Program-made: the position numbers and the translations under genes
NCBI RefSeq assembly: GCF_902703175.1
Contig: NZ_CACRYJ010000055.1
Location: 32,395 to 96,394 of the forward strand
Origin: Occultella aeris
GTDB lineage: Bacteria > Actinomycetota > Actinomycetes > Actinomycetales > Beutenbergiaceae
Reading direction: 5' to 3'
Length of the DNA stretch: 64,000 nucleotides
Shown here: positions 8,201 to 14,549 of the stretch, one piece after another
Numbering within the stretch: position 1 is the first letter of the stretch
How the letters are laid out: every line of letters begins with the position of its first letter
The notes under the pieces: model-generated
The model's input: only the letters and a program-made list of their open reading frames with translations
What the model was told of the DNA's origin: nothing
The model's database searches: none

Positions 8201-8799
8201 TCACCGATGCCGGCGAGGTGGTCGTGCACAGGTGGGCGCCCGCCGACGTCGCCGGCACGCCCGCGGGGGTGAGCGCCGCCGTCATCCGCGACGAGGGCGC
8301 CGCGACCACGACCTACGAGGTCGCGATCAGCTGGGCGGAGATCGGCATCGACCCGGCCGGGCGACTGCTGGCGAGCACGGTGGTCCTGAATGAGAACGAC
8401 GGCTCCGGGCGGGAGGGCTGGCTGAGTTGGGGACTCGGGCTCGCCGAGACCAAGAACGTCTCGTTGTTCAACGCCCTCGTCCTCGCAGTGACCGATGAAC
8501 CGCTGCCACCGGTCACGCTGCGCATCTCCGTCCGGGCGCAGTGCTGGGGAGCCGAAGCGGTCATCGCCGTCCACGTCGTCAACACCTCGGAGGTCCCGCT
8601 CGACATCCGCATGACGACGGACTACGGCAGCCACAAGCTGACCGCCACCGCGCCCGGCGCGTCGGGCTACCACGGCTTCACGAGCGGAGCCGGGGCGGTC
8701 GACGCCGGATCGGTGACCGTCGCCGCGTACGCCTGGAACGACGGTCAGCCCGTGTACGAGCGCTTCACGGTGCCCTACGAGGCGGTGACCTGCGGCTGA
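5233..8799 (+). CDS. Secreted multidomain glycoside hydrolase (clan GH-A type, with CBM9/DOMON-like module)
   Basis: The 1188-residue exported protein starts with a signal peptide (residues 1-28, AILALAASAVTALGATAA). Residues ~35-200 form a carbohydrate-binding-like beta sandwich (VVIGDFEPGSPDWDV). The catalytic barrel spans ~305-610: VWNEWNW gives the likely acid/base E420 and LLSEVGWPT the likely nucleophile E529, the pattern of clan A families such as GH39 and GH5. Beta-rich linker domains follow. Residues ~890-1080 (DSSASIWLTHDDENLYLTLR, IWQGDSVQIGLV) look like a CBM9/DOMON-like sugar-binding module, and an Ig-like C-terminal domain ends it. No sortase or membrane anchor is visible. It converges on the GH3 gene with a 25-base coding overlap. 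The exact GH family and polysaccharide target are undetermined. Confidence 0.75.
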   Translation: MMRHRATAVTAILALAASAVTALGATAAPLPTEPVPAATGQVVIGDFEPGSPDWDVYTTGEASGAITLATEAPASGAGHGRIEASVPTGTFELARWPGQIEATALQLQVRTADVDLVTLRLQDSTGQAHQQRVAVDPDVEGWQTLRLEDFTSGESYLHFGGADDGVWHGPLRAFSVILDTWSFREGSTAGTLDIDAVVAEVDVATAPLTLQTIARGNVFHTGDDVAVAFTGEDVVELSWTVRDAHGTVVDQGTAPAADLAGTLPIDADGPGWYTADVIGTTADGTRYVVGTDLAVLDPLPSDFVRDPRFGVATHYGQSWPLETAALVADAGFGLARDEAYWAGQETTPGQIVWQDKVVAYQDEFEDLGLGHFRVLSYGNPLYFPDEAPTTPEGREAFARYAVATVAELGVEGNYFEVWNEWNWRDLDGPAAGSAAQYVALLQVVHDAVKAEYPDAVLVGPALAPMDDWQAWFAEFVDLGGLDLVDAVSTHPYTHPNAPEGSSRFQGQYGALRTIMDENGHGDMPLLLSEVGWPTAETAVGVDEATQARLMVRGQLTAFADGAQNFTIYDFMDDGTDAGEVEHRFGIVRNTDDPRGAWVPKPAYVTSAVMNRMLAGLPYESSGDLGDDAWDVVFSDGNRTVHAAWATDPTTAAFAATGPVTVTDAYGGAVELAPDSDGLVHVSLDEEPIYVEGAVTDVSVSDAYRFDIEPEVAGTPAAGHVVVDRTGRSGIELELEPVGGESASVSVGAGQSASVDVAYLPQSSGAERTYSVLARVDGVAVTLLRTTGSPTPALSITGVHGVDADGQVLRLQVTNATPTAMTLDGVDVAVGDERTRVGEGDSVPASGTLVLSVPIAPTEPTGWTATVLTTTGTPATASGTLTPLGEPVAVPAVGVDVDGVADPAVLELAAQDVGVEEAPALPGWEGPADSSASIWLTHDDENLYLTLRAQDDVHAQPSTGGDIWQGDSVQIGLVAGAPGEDPVPQEIGVALTDAGEVVVHRWAPADVAGTPAGVSAAVIRDEGAATTTYEVAISWAEIGIDPAGRLLASTVVLNENDGSGREGWLSWGLGLAETKNVSLFNALVLAVTDEPLPPVTLRISVRAQCWGAEAVIAVHVVNTSEVPLDIRMTTDYGSHKLTATAPGASGYHGFTSGAGAVDAGSVTVAAYAWNDGQPVYERFTVPYEAVTCG

Positions 8800-11102
8800 G
8801 CGAGGGCCCCGAACCGCTCAAGCAGGGCGTCGAGGTCGTCGACCGTGAAGGTGCCGCCCATCCCCATCAGCGGCACCTTCACCAGCGGCATCGCGGTCAG
8901 GAACGCGGCGGTCGCCGGTTCCGGGCTGTCCGCGCCGAACATCGCTCCGAACTCGCCGAACGCCTCCAGGAGAGCAGGCCCGGCTACCGGGTCGGCAACC
9001 CATTCGCCGATCGTCGAGTACCCGGTCAGAGGTACTCGGGGGGCGGGCGCTTCGAGCGGCACGCTCGTGCTCAGCGGCAGGTCCCGCGAGGAAGCGCCGA
9101 CGCTGACCTCGACGGTGCCGGGCTCCACGGACCAGCCCCCGGTCACGGTGTCCCAGTGGCTGAGGTCGCGCCGGGTCAGGGCGAACTCCACCGTCCGGGA
9201 CGCACCGGGCGCGAGTTCGATCCGCGTGAAGCCGCGCAGTTCCCGGGGTGCCCGCGCGAGCTGCGAGTCCGGCCGGCCGACGTAGAGCTGCGGCACGGCC
9301 ACCCCGGCCCGCCCACCGGTGTTCGTGACGACCGCAGTGACTGCGACCACGCCGTCGCCCGCGCTGGTGTGCTCCGTGACCGGGGTGGCGTCGACGGTCA
9401 GGTCGGAGTAGGCGAACGTGGTGTAGGTCAGGCCGTGCCCGAACGGGTAGGACACGGGCGCGGCCGTGGCGTCCAGGCCGCGGTAGCCGATGAAGATGCC
9501 CTCGCCGTAGCGCACGACGCCGTTCTCACCGGGGAAGTTGAGTTGTGCGGGCACGTCCGCCAGCTGCTCCGGGATCGACTCGGCCAGGCGGCCCGACGGC
9601 GCGGCATCGCCGATGAGGAGGTCGACGGCGGCGCTCCCGCCCGCCTGACCGCCGAGCCAGAGCTCGAGGATCGCGTCGGCCTGCTCCTGCCAGTCGACGA
9701 CCGTCACGGCCGACCCGTTCGCCAGCAGCACGACCGTCCGCGCGGCCACGGCCGCCACCTCTGCCAGCAGGGTCGTGTGGCTGGTGGGCAGGTCCAGGTG
9801 CTCGCGGTCGTAGCCCTCGGACTCGTCGATCGCGGGCAGGCCGAGGAACAGCACCGCGGTCCTACCGGTGGCCAGCTCGACCGCCTCGCGGCGCAGCTCG
9901 CTCTCGCTTCGCTCCTGCCCGACGGCGCCCGCGGCCTCCGCGAGCGGGTAACCCGGGGCGAAGGGCACCGCGAGACCCTGCTCACTCAGGGCGTCGAGCA
10001 TGCTCACCAGCCGGGTCGGGTTCACCTGCGAGGAGCCCGCGCCCTGGTAGCGCGGCGTGCGGGCCATCTCACCGATCACGACCACGGTCGAAGCGAGGGT
10101 CTCGCGCTCGAGCGGCAGCACGCCGCCGTCGTTCTTCAGGAGCACCGCGGCCCGGGTCGCGGCCTCGCGGGCGAGCGCGTGGTTGGCCTCGAGGTCCGTG
10201 GCGCCCGGCTCGGCGAGGGCGGCCTGGGACCGTGCGATCAGCGCGAGCACCCGCGTGACGGCGCGGTCGAGGTCTGCTTCGGCGAGTGCTCCGGAGCGCA
10301 CCGCCTCGACCACCCGGGCGTCGTTGATCCCGTCGGAGGCGGGCATCTCCAGGTCCAGGCCCGCGGCCACCCCGGCGACCCGGTCGTCGACGGCGCCCCA
10401 GTCGGAGACGACGAGGCCGTCGAAGCCCCACTCGGTGCGCAGCACGTCGGTGAGCAGCCACGGGTCCTGCGAGGCGTAGCTGCCGTTGATCCTGTTGTAG
10501 GAGCACATCACGGTCCAGGGCGCGGCCCGGGTGACGACCGTCTCGAACGCGGTCAGGTAGATCTCCCGCAGCGTGCGCTCGTCGACCTCCGCCGAGACCC
10601 GCATCCGGTCGGTCTCCTGGTTGTTCACGGCGAAGTGCTTCAGCGAGGTGCCAACCCCCTTGGACTGGATGCCCTGCACCAGCGGCGTCGCGAGCTCGCC
10701 GGCGAGGTGGGGGTCCTCGGCGAAGTACTCGAAGTTGCGCCCACACAGCGGGCTGCGCTTCATGTTGATGCCGGGACCGAGGAGCACGGCCACCCCGTTC
10801 GCGCGGGTCTCCTCACCGAGCGCCTCCCCGACCCGCCGGAGCAGGTCGGGGTCCCAGGAGGAGCCGAGCCCCGCGGCGGATGGGAAGCACGTGGCCGGCA
10901 CCGAGTCGTTCAGCCCGAGATGGTCCGTCGCCCCCGCCTGCTTGCGCAGCCCGTGCGGACCGTCCGTGAGCATCACGGCCGGGACGTTCAGCCGCTCGAC
11001 GGCCTGGGTGTGCCAGAAGTCCGAGCCGGACAACAGCGAGGCCTTCTCCTCGAGGGTGAGCTCGGCGAGGAGCCGGGGAATGTCGGAGGTGGTGATGGCC
11101 AC
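8775..11102 (-). CDS. Glycoside hydrolase family 3, beta-glucosidase-like
   Basis: The 775-residue protein has the full GH3 architecture. An N-terminal barrel carries KHFAVNNQE (K155-H156) and the nucleophile loop VVSDWGAVDD (D234). A second alpha/beta sandwich domain (~residues 310-560) and a C-terminal fibronectin-III-like domain (~590-690) follow. There is no signal peptide, so it acts on imported oligosaccharides. It starts with GTG at 11102 behind AAAGG. It diverges from a TetR regulator across a perfect 20-bp palindrome, which is its probable control point. The exact specificity (beta-glucoside, xyloside or other) cannot be read from sequence. Confidence 0.9.
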   Translation of the reverse strand: MAITTSDIPRLLAELTLEEKASLLSGSDFWHTQAVERLNVPAVMLTDGPHGLRKQAGATDHLGLNDSVPATCFPSAAGLGSSWDPDLLRRVGEALGEETRANGVAVLLGPGINMKRSPLCGRNFEYFAEDPHLAGELATPLVQGIQSKGVGTSLKHFAVNNQETDRMRVSAEVDERTLREIYLTAFETVVTRAAPWTVMCSYNRINGSYASQDPWLLTDVLRTEWGFDGLVVSDWGAVDDRVAGVAAGLDLEMPASDGINDARVVEAVRSGALAEADLDRAVTRVLALIARSQAALAEPGATDLEANHALAREAATRAAVLLKNDGGVLPLERETLASTVVVIGEMARTPRYQGAGSSQVNPTRLVSMLDALSEQGLAVPFAPGYPLAEAAGAVGQERSESELRREAVELATGRTAVLFLGLPAIDESEGYDREHLDLPTSHTTLLAEVAAVAARTVVLLANGSAVTVVDWQEQADAILELWLGGQAGGSAAVDLLIGDAAPSGRLAESIPEQLADVPAQLNFPGENGVVRYGEGIFIGYRGLDATAAPVSYPFGHGLTYTTFAYSDLTVDATPVTEHTSAGDGVVAVTAVVTNTGGRAGVAVPQLYVGRPDSQLARAPRELRGFTRIELAPGASRTVEFALTRRDLSHWDTVTGGWSVEPGTVEVSVGASSRDLPLSTSVPLEAPAPRVPLTGYSTIGEWVADPVAGPALLEAFGEFGAMFGADSPEPATAAFLTAMPLVKVPLMGMGGTFTVDDLDALLERFGALAQPQVTAS

Positions 11103-11204
11103 GTCAGCAGACCTTTCTGGTGGCGCCGAGGTCGTCGCCGCGTAGTCGGGGTCGGGCGGGTGGAGGAGACCTCGGTGTTCCTCCAGGCCCGATGATGCCA
11201 GATT

Positions 11205-11224
11205 AATCTACCGCGCGGTAGATT
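11205..11224. promoter_or_regulatory. TetR-type operator between bglX-like gene and its regulator
   Basis: AATCTACCGCGCGGTAGATT is a perfect 20-bp palindrome located 15 bases before the TetR start at 11239 and 103 bases before the GH3 start at 11102. Its length and place are typical for a TetR-family autoregulatory site. Confidence 0.7.
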
Positions 11225-11238
11225 GATGGTCGTAGGAT

Positions 11239-11952
11239 GTGCTTGTGCCACTGCAAAGCTCCGGTCGCGCCGGGCGCCCTCGACTCGGCAGCGAGGACAA
11301 GCGCGCCCGGATCCTGCGGGAGGCCTTCGACCTCTTCGCTCGGCGCGGCTACTCGGCGACCTCGCTGACCGAGATCGCGCGCGCGGCCGAGATATCCAAG
11401 CCCGGGCTGCTGCACCACTTCGGTTCCAAGGAGGCCCTGTTCTCAGCGGTGCTCGAGCAGCGCGATGCCGGGGACAGGGCGCATCTGGAGGACGCAGCCG
11501 ACGACGTCTGGTCGCTCCTGGATCGGTGGGTGCGCCTGATGACGGGCAACGCTGCCCGGCCCGGCCTGGTGGGGCTCTACACCGCGATGTCTGCCGGCAG
11601 TGTCGACGCTGCCCACCCCGCTCACCCCTGGCTGCACCGGCACCTGGTGGACGGTGTGGAAGCGCTGTCCGAACGGTTCGACCGCGGGAAGGCAGCGGGC
11701 GTGGTGGCCGATGACGCACCGTCGATCGAGCTTGCCCGCACGGTCCTCGCGCTCTCCGACGGGATCCAGGTCCAGTGGCTGTGCGCCCGTTCGGACTCCG
11801 GGACCGAGCACCCCACCGAGGACGCGACGACACCCACGCACGGAGTTGGACCGGTCGACATGACCGCTCAGATGCGTCTGCTCGTGGACATGATTCGGGC
11901 GCGATGGGCGACCGGAGTCGCCGCGGCATCGCCCCCGGCGGCGACCACCTGA
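11239..11952 (+). CDS. TetR/AcrR family transcriptional regulator
   Basis: The 237-residue protein has an N-terminal helix-turn-helix (KRARILREAFDLFARRGYSA, TSLTEIARAAEISKPGLLHH, FGSKEALF) at residues ~18-65 and a ligand-binding helical domain after it. It starts with GTG just downstream of the palindrome at 11205-11224 and is divergent from the GH3 gene. It therefore probably represses both itself and the beta-glucosidase until a sugar-derived ligand binds. The C-terminal ~20 residues are Ala/Pro-rich and probably disordered. Its ligand is unknown. Confidence 0.9.
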   Translation: MLVPLQSSGRAGRPRLGSEDKRARILREAFDLFARRGYSATSLTEIARAAEISKPGLLHHFGSKEALFSAVLEQRDAGDRAHLEDAADDVWSLLDRWVRLMTGNAARPGLVGLYTAMSAGSVDAAHPAHPWLHRHLVDGVEALSERFDRGKAAGVVADDAPSIELARTVLALSDGIQVQWLCARSDSGTEHPTEDATTPTHGVGPVDMTAQMRLLVDMIRARWATGVAAASPPAATT

Positions 11953-11981
11953 GCAGTCGCCGCCGCGAAACGCACTCAGCC

Positions 11982-13277
11982 CTACGCCGTCGGGCCCAGG
12001 AAGAGTTCCACGACAGGAACCGCCACGTCAGGCCGCCGGACCGGCAGCGTGAGCGTCAGGGTGCCGGGCGCCGGCCCGTCCGGGGTGGTGTTCCAGCCGG
12101 CCTGGTCCGGGTCGATCTCGGAGTAGGCGACCTCGGAGGCGTCGTGCAGGAACTGGGCGTAGGTCACCTTCCCGGCAAGCCCGGGCAGCTGCACGTGCCC
12201 GAACGGCCACGTGAACAGGTGGAGATAGAGCCGGTCCCCGGCGCGGGTGTAGCGGGCGTCCGGCGGAGGCGTGAGGTCGGTGGCCCCGGCCCCGCGGATC
12301 GAACGGGCGTGGGTGTCCATCCAGGCGCCGATCCCGGCGAGCGACTCGATGGCGCGCGGGTCCAGGTCGCCGCGGCCGGTCGGCCCGACGTTCAGGAGCA
12401 GGTTGCCGTCCTTGGCGACGCCGTCGATGAGCATCCGGACGAGCAGATCCGGCGACTTGTAGTCGTCGTTGTCACGGTCGTACCCCCAGGAGCCGTTCAG
12501 GGTCTGGCACGCCTCCCAGACCACGGGTACGCCGTCGCGTTCCATCGGGCCGTCCGGCTGGTACTGCTCGGGGGTGATGAGGTCACCGGGGATGCCGAGC
12601 CGGTCGTTGACGATGATGCCGGGCTGCAGCTCACGCACCATGGCGAGCAGGTTCGCGGAGTCCCAGTCCGCGGCGCCCTTGCCGGCGAGGTCTGCGTGGT
12701 GGTCGCGACCGTCGGGGTAGGAGAAGTCGAAGAACAGGTAGTCGATCTGACCGTAGCCGGTGAGCAGTTCACGGACCTGGCCGTGCAGGTACTCGCGGTA
12801 GCGCGCCATGTCCCGGCCGGCGTTCTGCTCGACGAGGTCCGCGTCGTCGCGGCGGGGGTGCAGGGCGTCGATGGTGAAGTCCGGGTGGTGCCAGTCGATC
12901 AGGGAGTGGTAGAAACCGACCCGCAGCCCTTCGGCCCGGACCGCCTCGACGAACTCGGCGACGGCGTCCCGCCCGAACGGCGTGTTCGTCGCCTTGTAGT
13001 CCGTGAGGGCGGAGTCCCACAGGCAGAAGCCCTCGTGGTGCTTCGTGGTGAGCACGACGTACTCCATGCCCGCCGCCTTCGCCGCCTTCGCCCAGGCGCG
13101 CGGGTCGTAGCGGTCCGCCTCGAAGTGGGTCGCGTACCGCTCGTAGTCGGCAAGAGGGGTGAACTCGCGGCTCATCACCCACTCGTGCCGGGCGGCCAGG
13201 GAGTACAGGCCCCAGTGGACGAACATGCCGAGACGGGCGTGGGTCAGCCACGCGTGCGCAGGATTCACGGGCGCCAT
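11982..13277 (-). CDS. Alpha-L-fucosidase (GH29), cytoplasmic
   Basis: The 431-residue protein matches GH29: GMFVHWGLYS near the N-terminus, the two-histidine motif LTTKHHEGFCLWDS (H80, H81), and YLFFDFSYP, where D184 is the expected nucleophile. There is no signal peptide and the length fits the single catalytic domain plus a C-terminal beta domain, so it hydrolyses imported fucosylated oligosaccharides. It converges on the TetR gene and is divergent from the serine hydrolase. Specificity for alpha-1,2, -1,3/4 or synthetic fucosides is not decidable. Confidence 0.88.
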   Translation of the reverse strand: MAPVNPAHAWLTHARLGMFVHWGLYSLAARHEWVMSREFTPLADYERYATHFEADRYDPRAWAKAAKAAGMEYVVLTTKHHEGFCLWDSALTDYKATNTPFGRDAVAEFVEAVRAEGLRVGFYHSLIDWHHPDFTIDALHPRRDDADLVEQNAGRDMARYREYLHGQVRELLTGYGQIDYLFFDFSYPDGRDHHADLAGKGAADWDSANLLAMVRELQPGIIVNDRLGIPGDLITPEQYQPDGPMERDGVPVVWEACQTLNGSWGYDRDNDDYKSPDLLVRMLIDGVAKDGNLLLNVGPTGRGDLDPRAIESLAGIGAWMDTHARSIRGAGATDLTPPPDARYTRAGDRLYLHLFTWPFGHVQLPGLAGKVTYAQFLHDASEVAYSEIDPDQAGWNTTPDGPAPGTLTLTLPVRRPDVAVPVVELFLGPTA

Positions 13278-13305
13278 TCAACCCGATCCCGCGCACTCGG
13301 CGCTA

Positions 13306-13362
13306 CGAAGGCGCGGTCTTGCGGCGTAAGACCTGGTTGCGCCGCATGATGACCCTCTCGCG
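13306..13362 (+). repeat. Palindromic repeat copy A
   Basis: This is the most diverged of four related ~57-base units. It shares GCGGTC-TTGCGGCG near the start and CCGCATGATGACCCTCTCGCG at the end with copies C and D at 14413 and 14486. Its outer ends are complementary (CGAAGG.. / ..CTCTCGCG, imperfect). It lies upstream of the serine hydrolase. Confidence 0.55.
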
Positions 13363-13396
13363 AAGGTGGCGGTTGTCCGGCCCGGGTTGGCCCGGG

Positions 13397-13450
13397 GCGA
13401 GGGTGGTCGTGCGGCGCACCGGTCCGATCGACCGCAGGATCACCCGCTCG
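13397..13450 (+). repeat. Palindromic repeat copy B
   Basis: The unit starts GCGAGGGTGGTCGTGCGGCG, continues through ACCGGTCCGATCGACCGCAGGAT and ends ACCCGCTCG, in the same orientation and organisation as copies A, C and D. It ends 20 bases before the serine hydrolase start. Confidence 0.6.
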
Positions 13451-13470
13451 AGGTCCTGGGAGGATGGGGC

Positions 13471-14403
13471 ATGGACATCGAGGGGGTCGTCGACCGGATG
13501 GACCACGTGCTGTCTGCCGGGCGAACACAGGCGCTGGCGGTCGGCGTCGTCGCAGCTGACGCGAGGCAGGTCACCTGCCGAGGCAGCGTCGACGGCCGGG
13601 CCGTCACGGTGCGCACCTCCTTCTACGCTGCCTCGGTGACGAAGCAGGTCATCGGTCTGCTACTCGCGCGGCTGACCGTGGCAGGGGCCGCCGGCGTCGA
13701 CGATCCCGTGCGCCGCTGGCTACCGGAGCTGCCCGACTGGGTCGAGCCGGTCCGGCTACGTCATCTCGTCCATCACACGTCGGACCTCCCGGACGTCACC
13801 GACCCGACCCGTTCGGTGCCGGCCGACAATGCCGAGGTCATCGAGCGCCTCCAGCGGTGGACGCCGGTGCAGCCGCTCGAACCCGGCGCCCGCTACGCCT
13901 ACAACAACGCCGGATACGTCCTCCTCGCCGAGGCGGTGGGCCGGATGTCGGGCCGGCCGGTCGACGAACTGGCGGCGGCCGAGCTGTTCCGGCCACTCGC
14001 GCTGCGGGAGAGCAGGCTCGGCGGCCCCGCCGTCCGGATCGCCGGCGTGCCGGACCCACCGGGCACGATCGGAGACGGCGGCCTGTGGACCTCGGTCACG
14101 GATCTGACCAATTGGCTGGATGCCTGCAACCGGGACTGCTTCGGGGATCGAGCCCAGCGCGTGGCCGAGACGCCGGGTGGGCTCGACGCCGCGAGCCCCT
14201 CCGGGTACGCCTGGGGTGTTCGCGTGAGCGCTCGACCGTACGGCCCCATCGTGACCCACGGCGGTTCCTGGGGTGCGTGGCTGGCGAAGACCGTCCGGGT
14301 CCCGGCGCGACGGATCGCCGTTGCCGTTCTCAGCGTGGGTGGCACCGACCAGGCGATCAGCGATCTCGGCACCGACCTCGCGGAGGCCCTCGCGACCCGG
14401 TAG
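13471..14403 (+). CDS. Serine hydrolase, beta-lactamase/DD-peptidase fold (class C-like)
   Basis: The 310-residue protein shows the SxxK motif SVTK (~S56-K59), the tyrosine motif in RYAYNNAGY, and HGGSWG as the third box, as in class C beta-lactamase-like esterases and DD-peptidases. No signal peptide is evident, so it is more likely a cytoplasmic esterase-like or peptidase-like member than a true beta-lactamase. The start at 13471 is favoured by GGGAGG a few bases upstream; a longer in-frame reading to 13366 would run through repeat copy B. The gene is bracketed by two palindromic repeats on each side. Confidence 0.75.
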   Translation: MDIEGVVDRMDHVLSAGRTQALAVGVVAADARQVTCRGSVDGRAVTVRTSFYAASVTKQVIGLLLARLTVAGAAGVDDPVRRWLPELPDWVEPVRLRHLVHHTSDLPDVTDPTRSVPADNAEVIERLQRWTPVQPLEPGARYAYNNAGYVLLAEAVGRMSGRPVDELAAAELFRPLALRESRLGGPAVRIAGVPDPPGTIGDGGLWTSVTDLTNWLDACNRDCFGDRAQRVAETPGGLDAASPSGYAWGVRVSARPYGPIVTHGGSWGAWLAKTVRVPARRIAVAVLSVGGTDQAISDLGTDLAEALATR

Positions 14404-14412
14404 CCAACTGCC

Positions 14413-14469
14413 GCGAGGGTGCGATCGTGCGGCGCAACGGCCCGATGGGCCGCAGGATGACACTCTCGC
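14413..14469 (+). repeat. Palindromic repeat copy C
   Basis: GCGAGGGTGCGATCGTGCGG opens the unit and a near-mirror ACACTCTCGC closes it. The centre GGCCC-GAT-GGGCC is a perfect 5-bp hairpin. The core from GCGATCGTGCGGCG to GGGCCGCAGGATG is identical to copy D. Confidence 0.75.
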
Positions 14470-14485
14470 TGCGGCCGGCGCCCGC

Positions 14486-14542
14486 CGAGGGCGCGATCGT
14501 GCGGCGCAACGGCCCGATGGGCCGCAGGATGGCACCCTCGCG
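14486..14542 (+). repeat. Palindromic repeat copy D
   Basis: This is a near-identical tandem copy of C after a 16-base spacer, ending GGCACCCTCGCG, which mirrors the CGAGGGCGC opening. Copies C and D fill the 146-base space between the convergent serine hydrolase and valS genes and could double as terminators through the GGCCC-GAT-GGGCC hairpin. Confidence 0.75.
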
Positions 14543-14549
14543 AGCTGGA

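Noticed and set aside
5755..8673. 972-codon minus-strand open frame opposite the large glycosidase
   Set aside because: Low-complexity composition, no motifs, and a convincing signal-peptide glycosidase on the other strand.
13366..13470. Longer N-terminus for the serine hydrolase
   Set aside because: It would be encoded by repeat copy B, is Arg-rich, and a good ribosome-binding site precedes the ATG at 13471.
13306..14542. CRISPR array
   Set aside because: Only four units with irregular spacing, split by a gene; units are palindromic and no cas genes are near.
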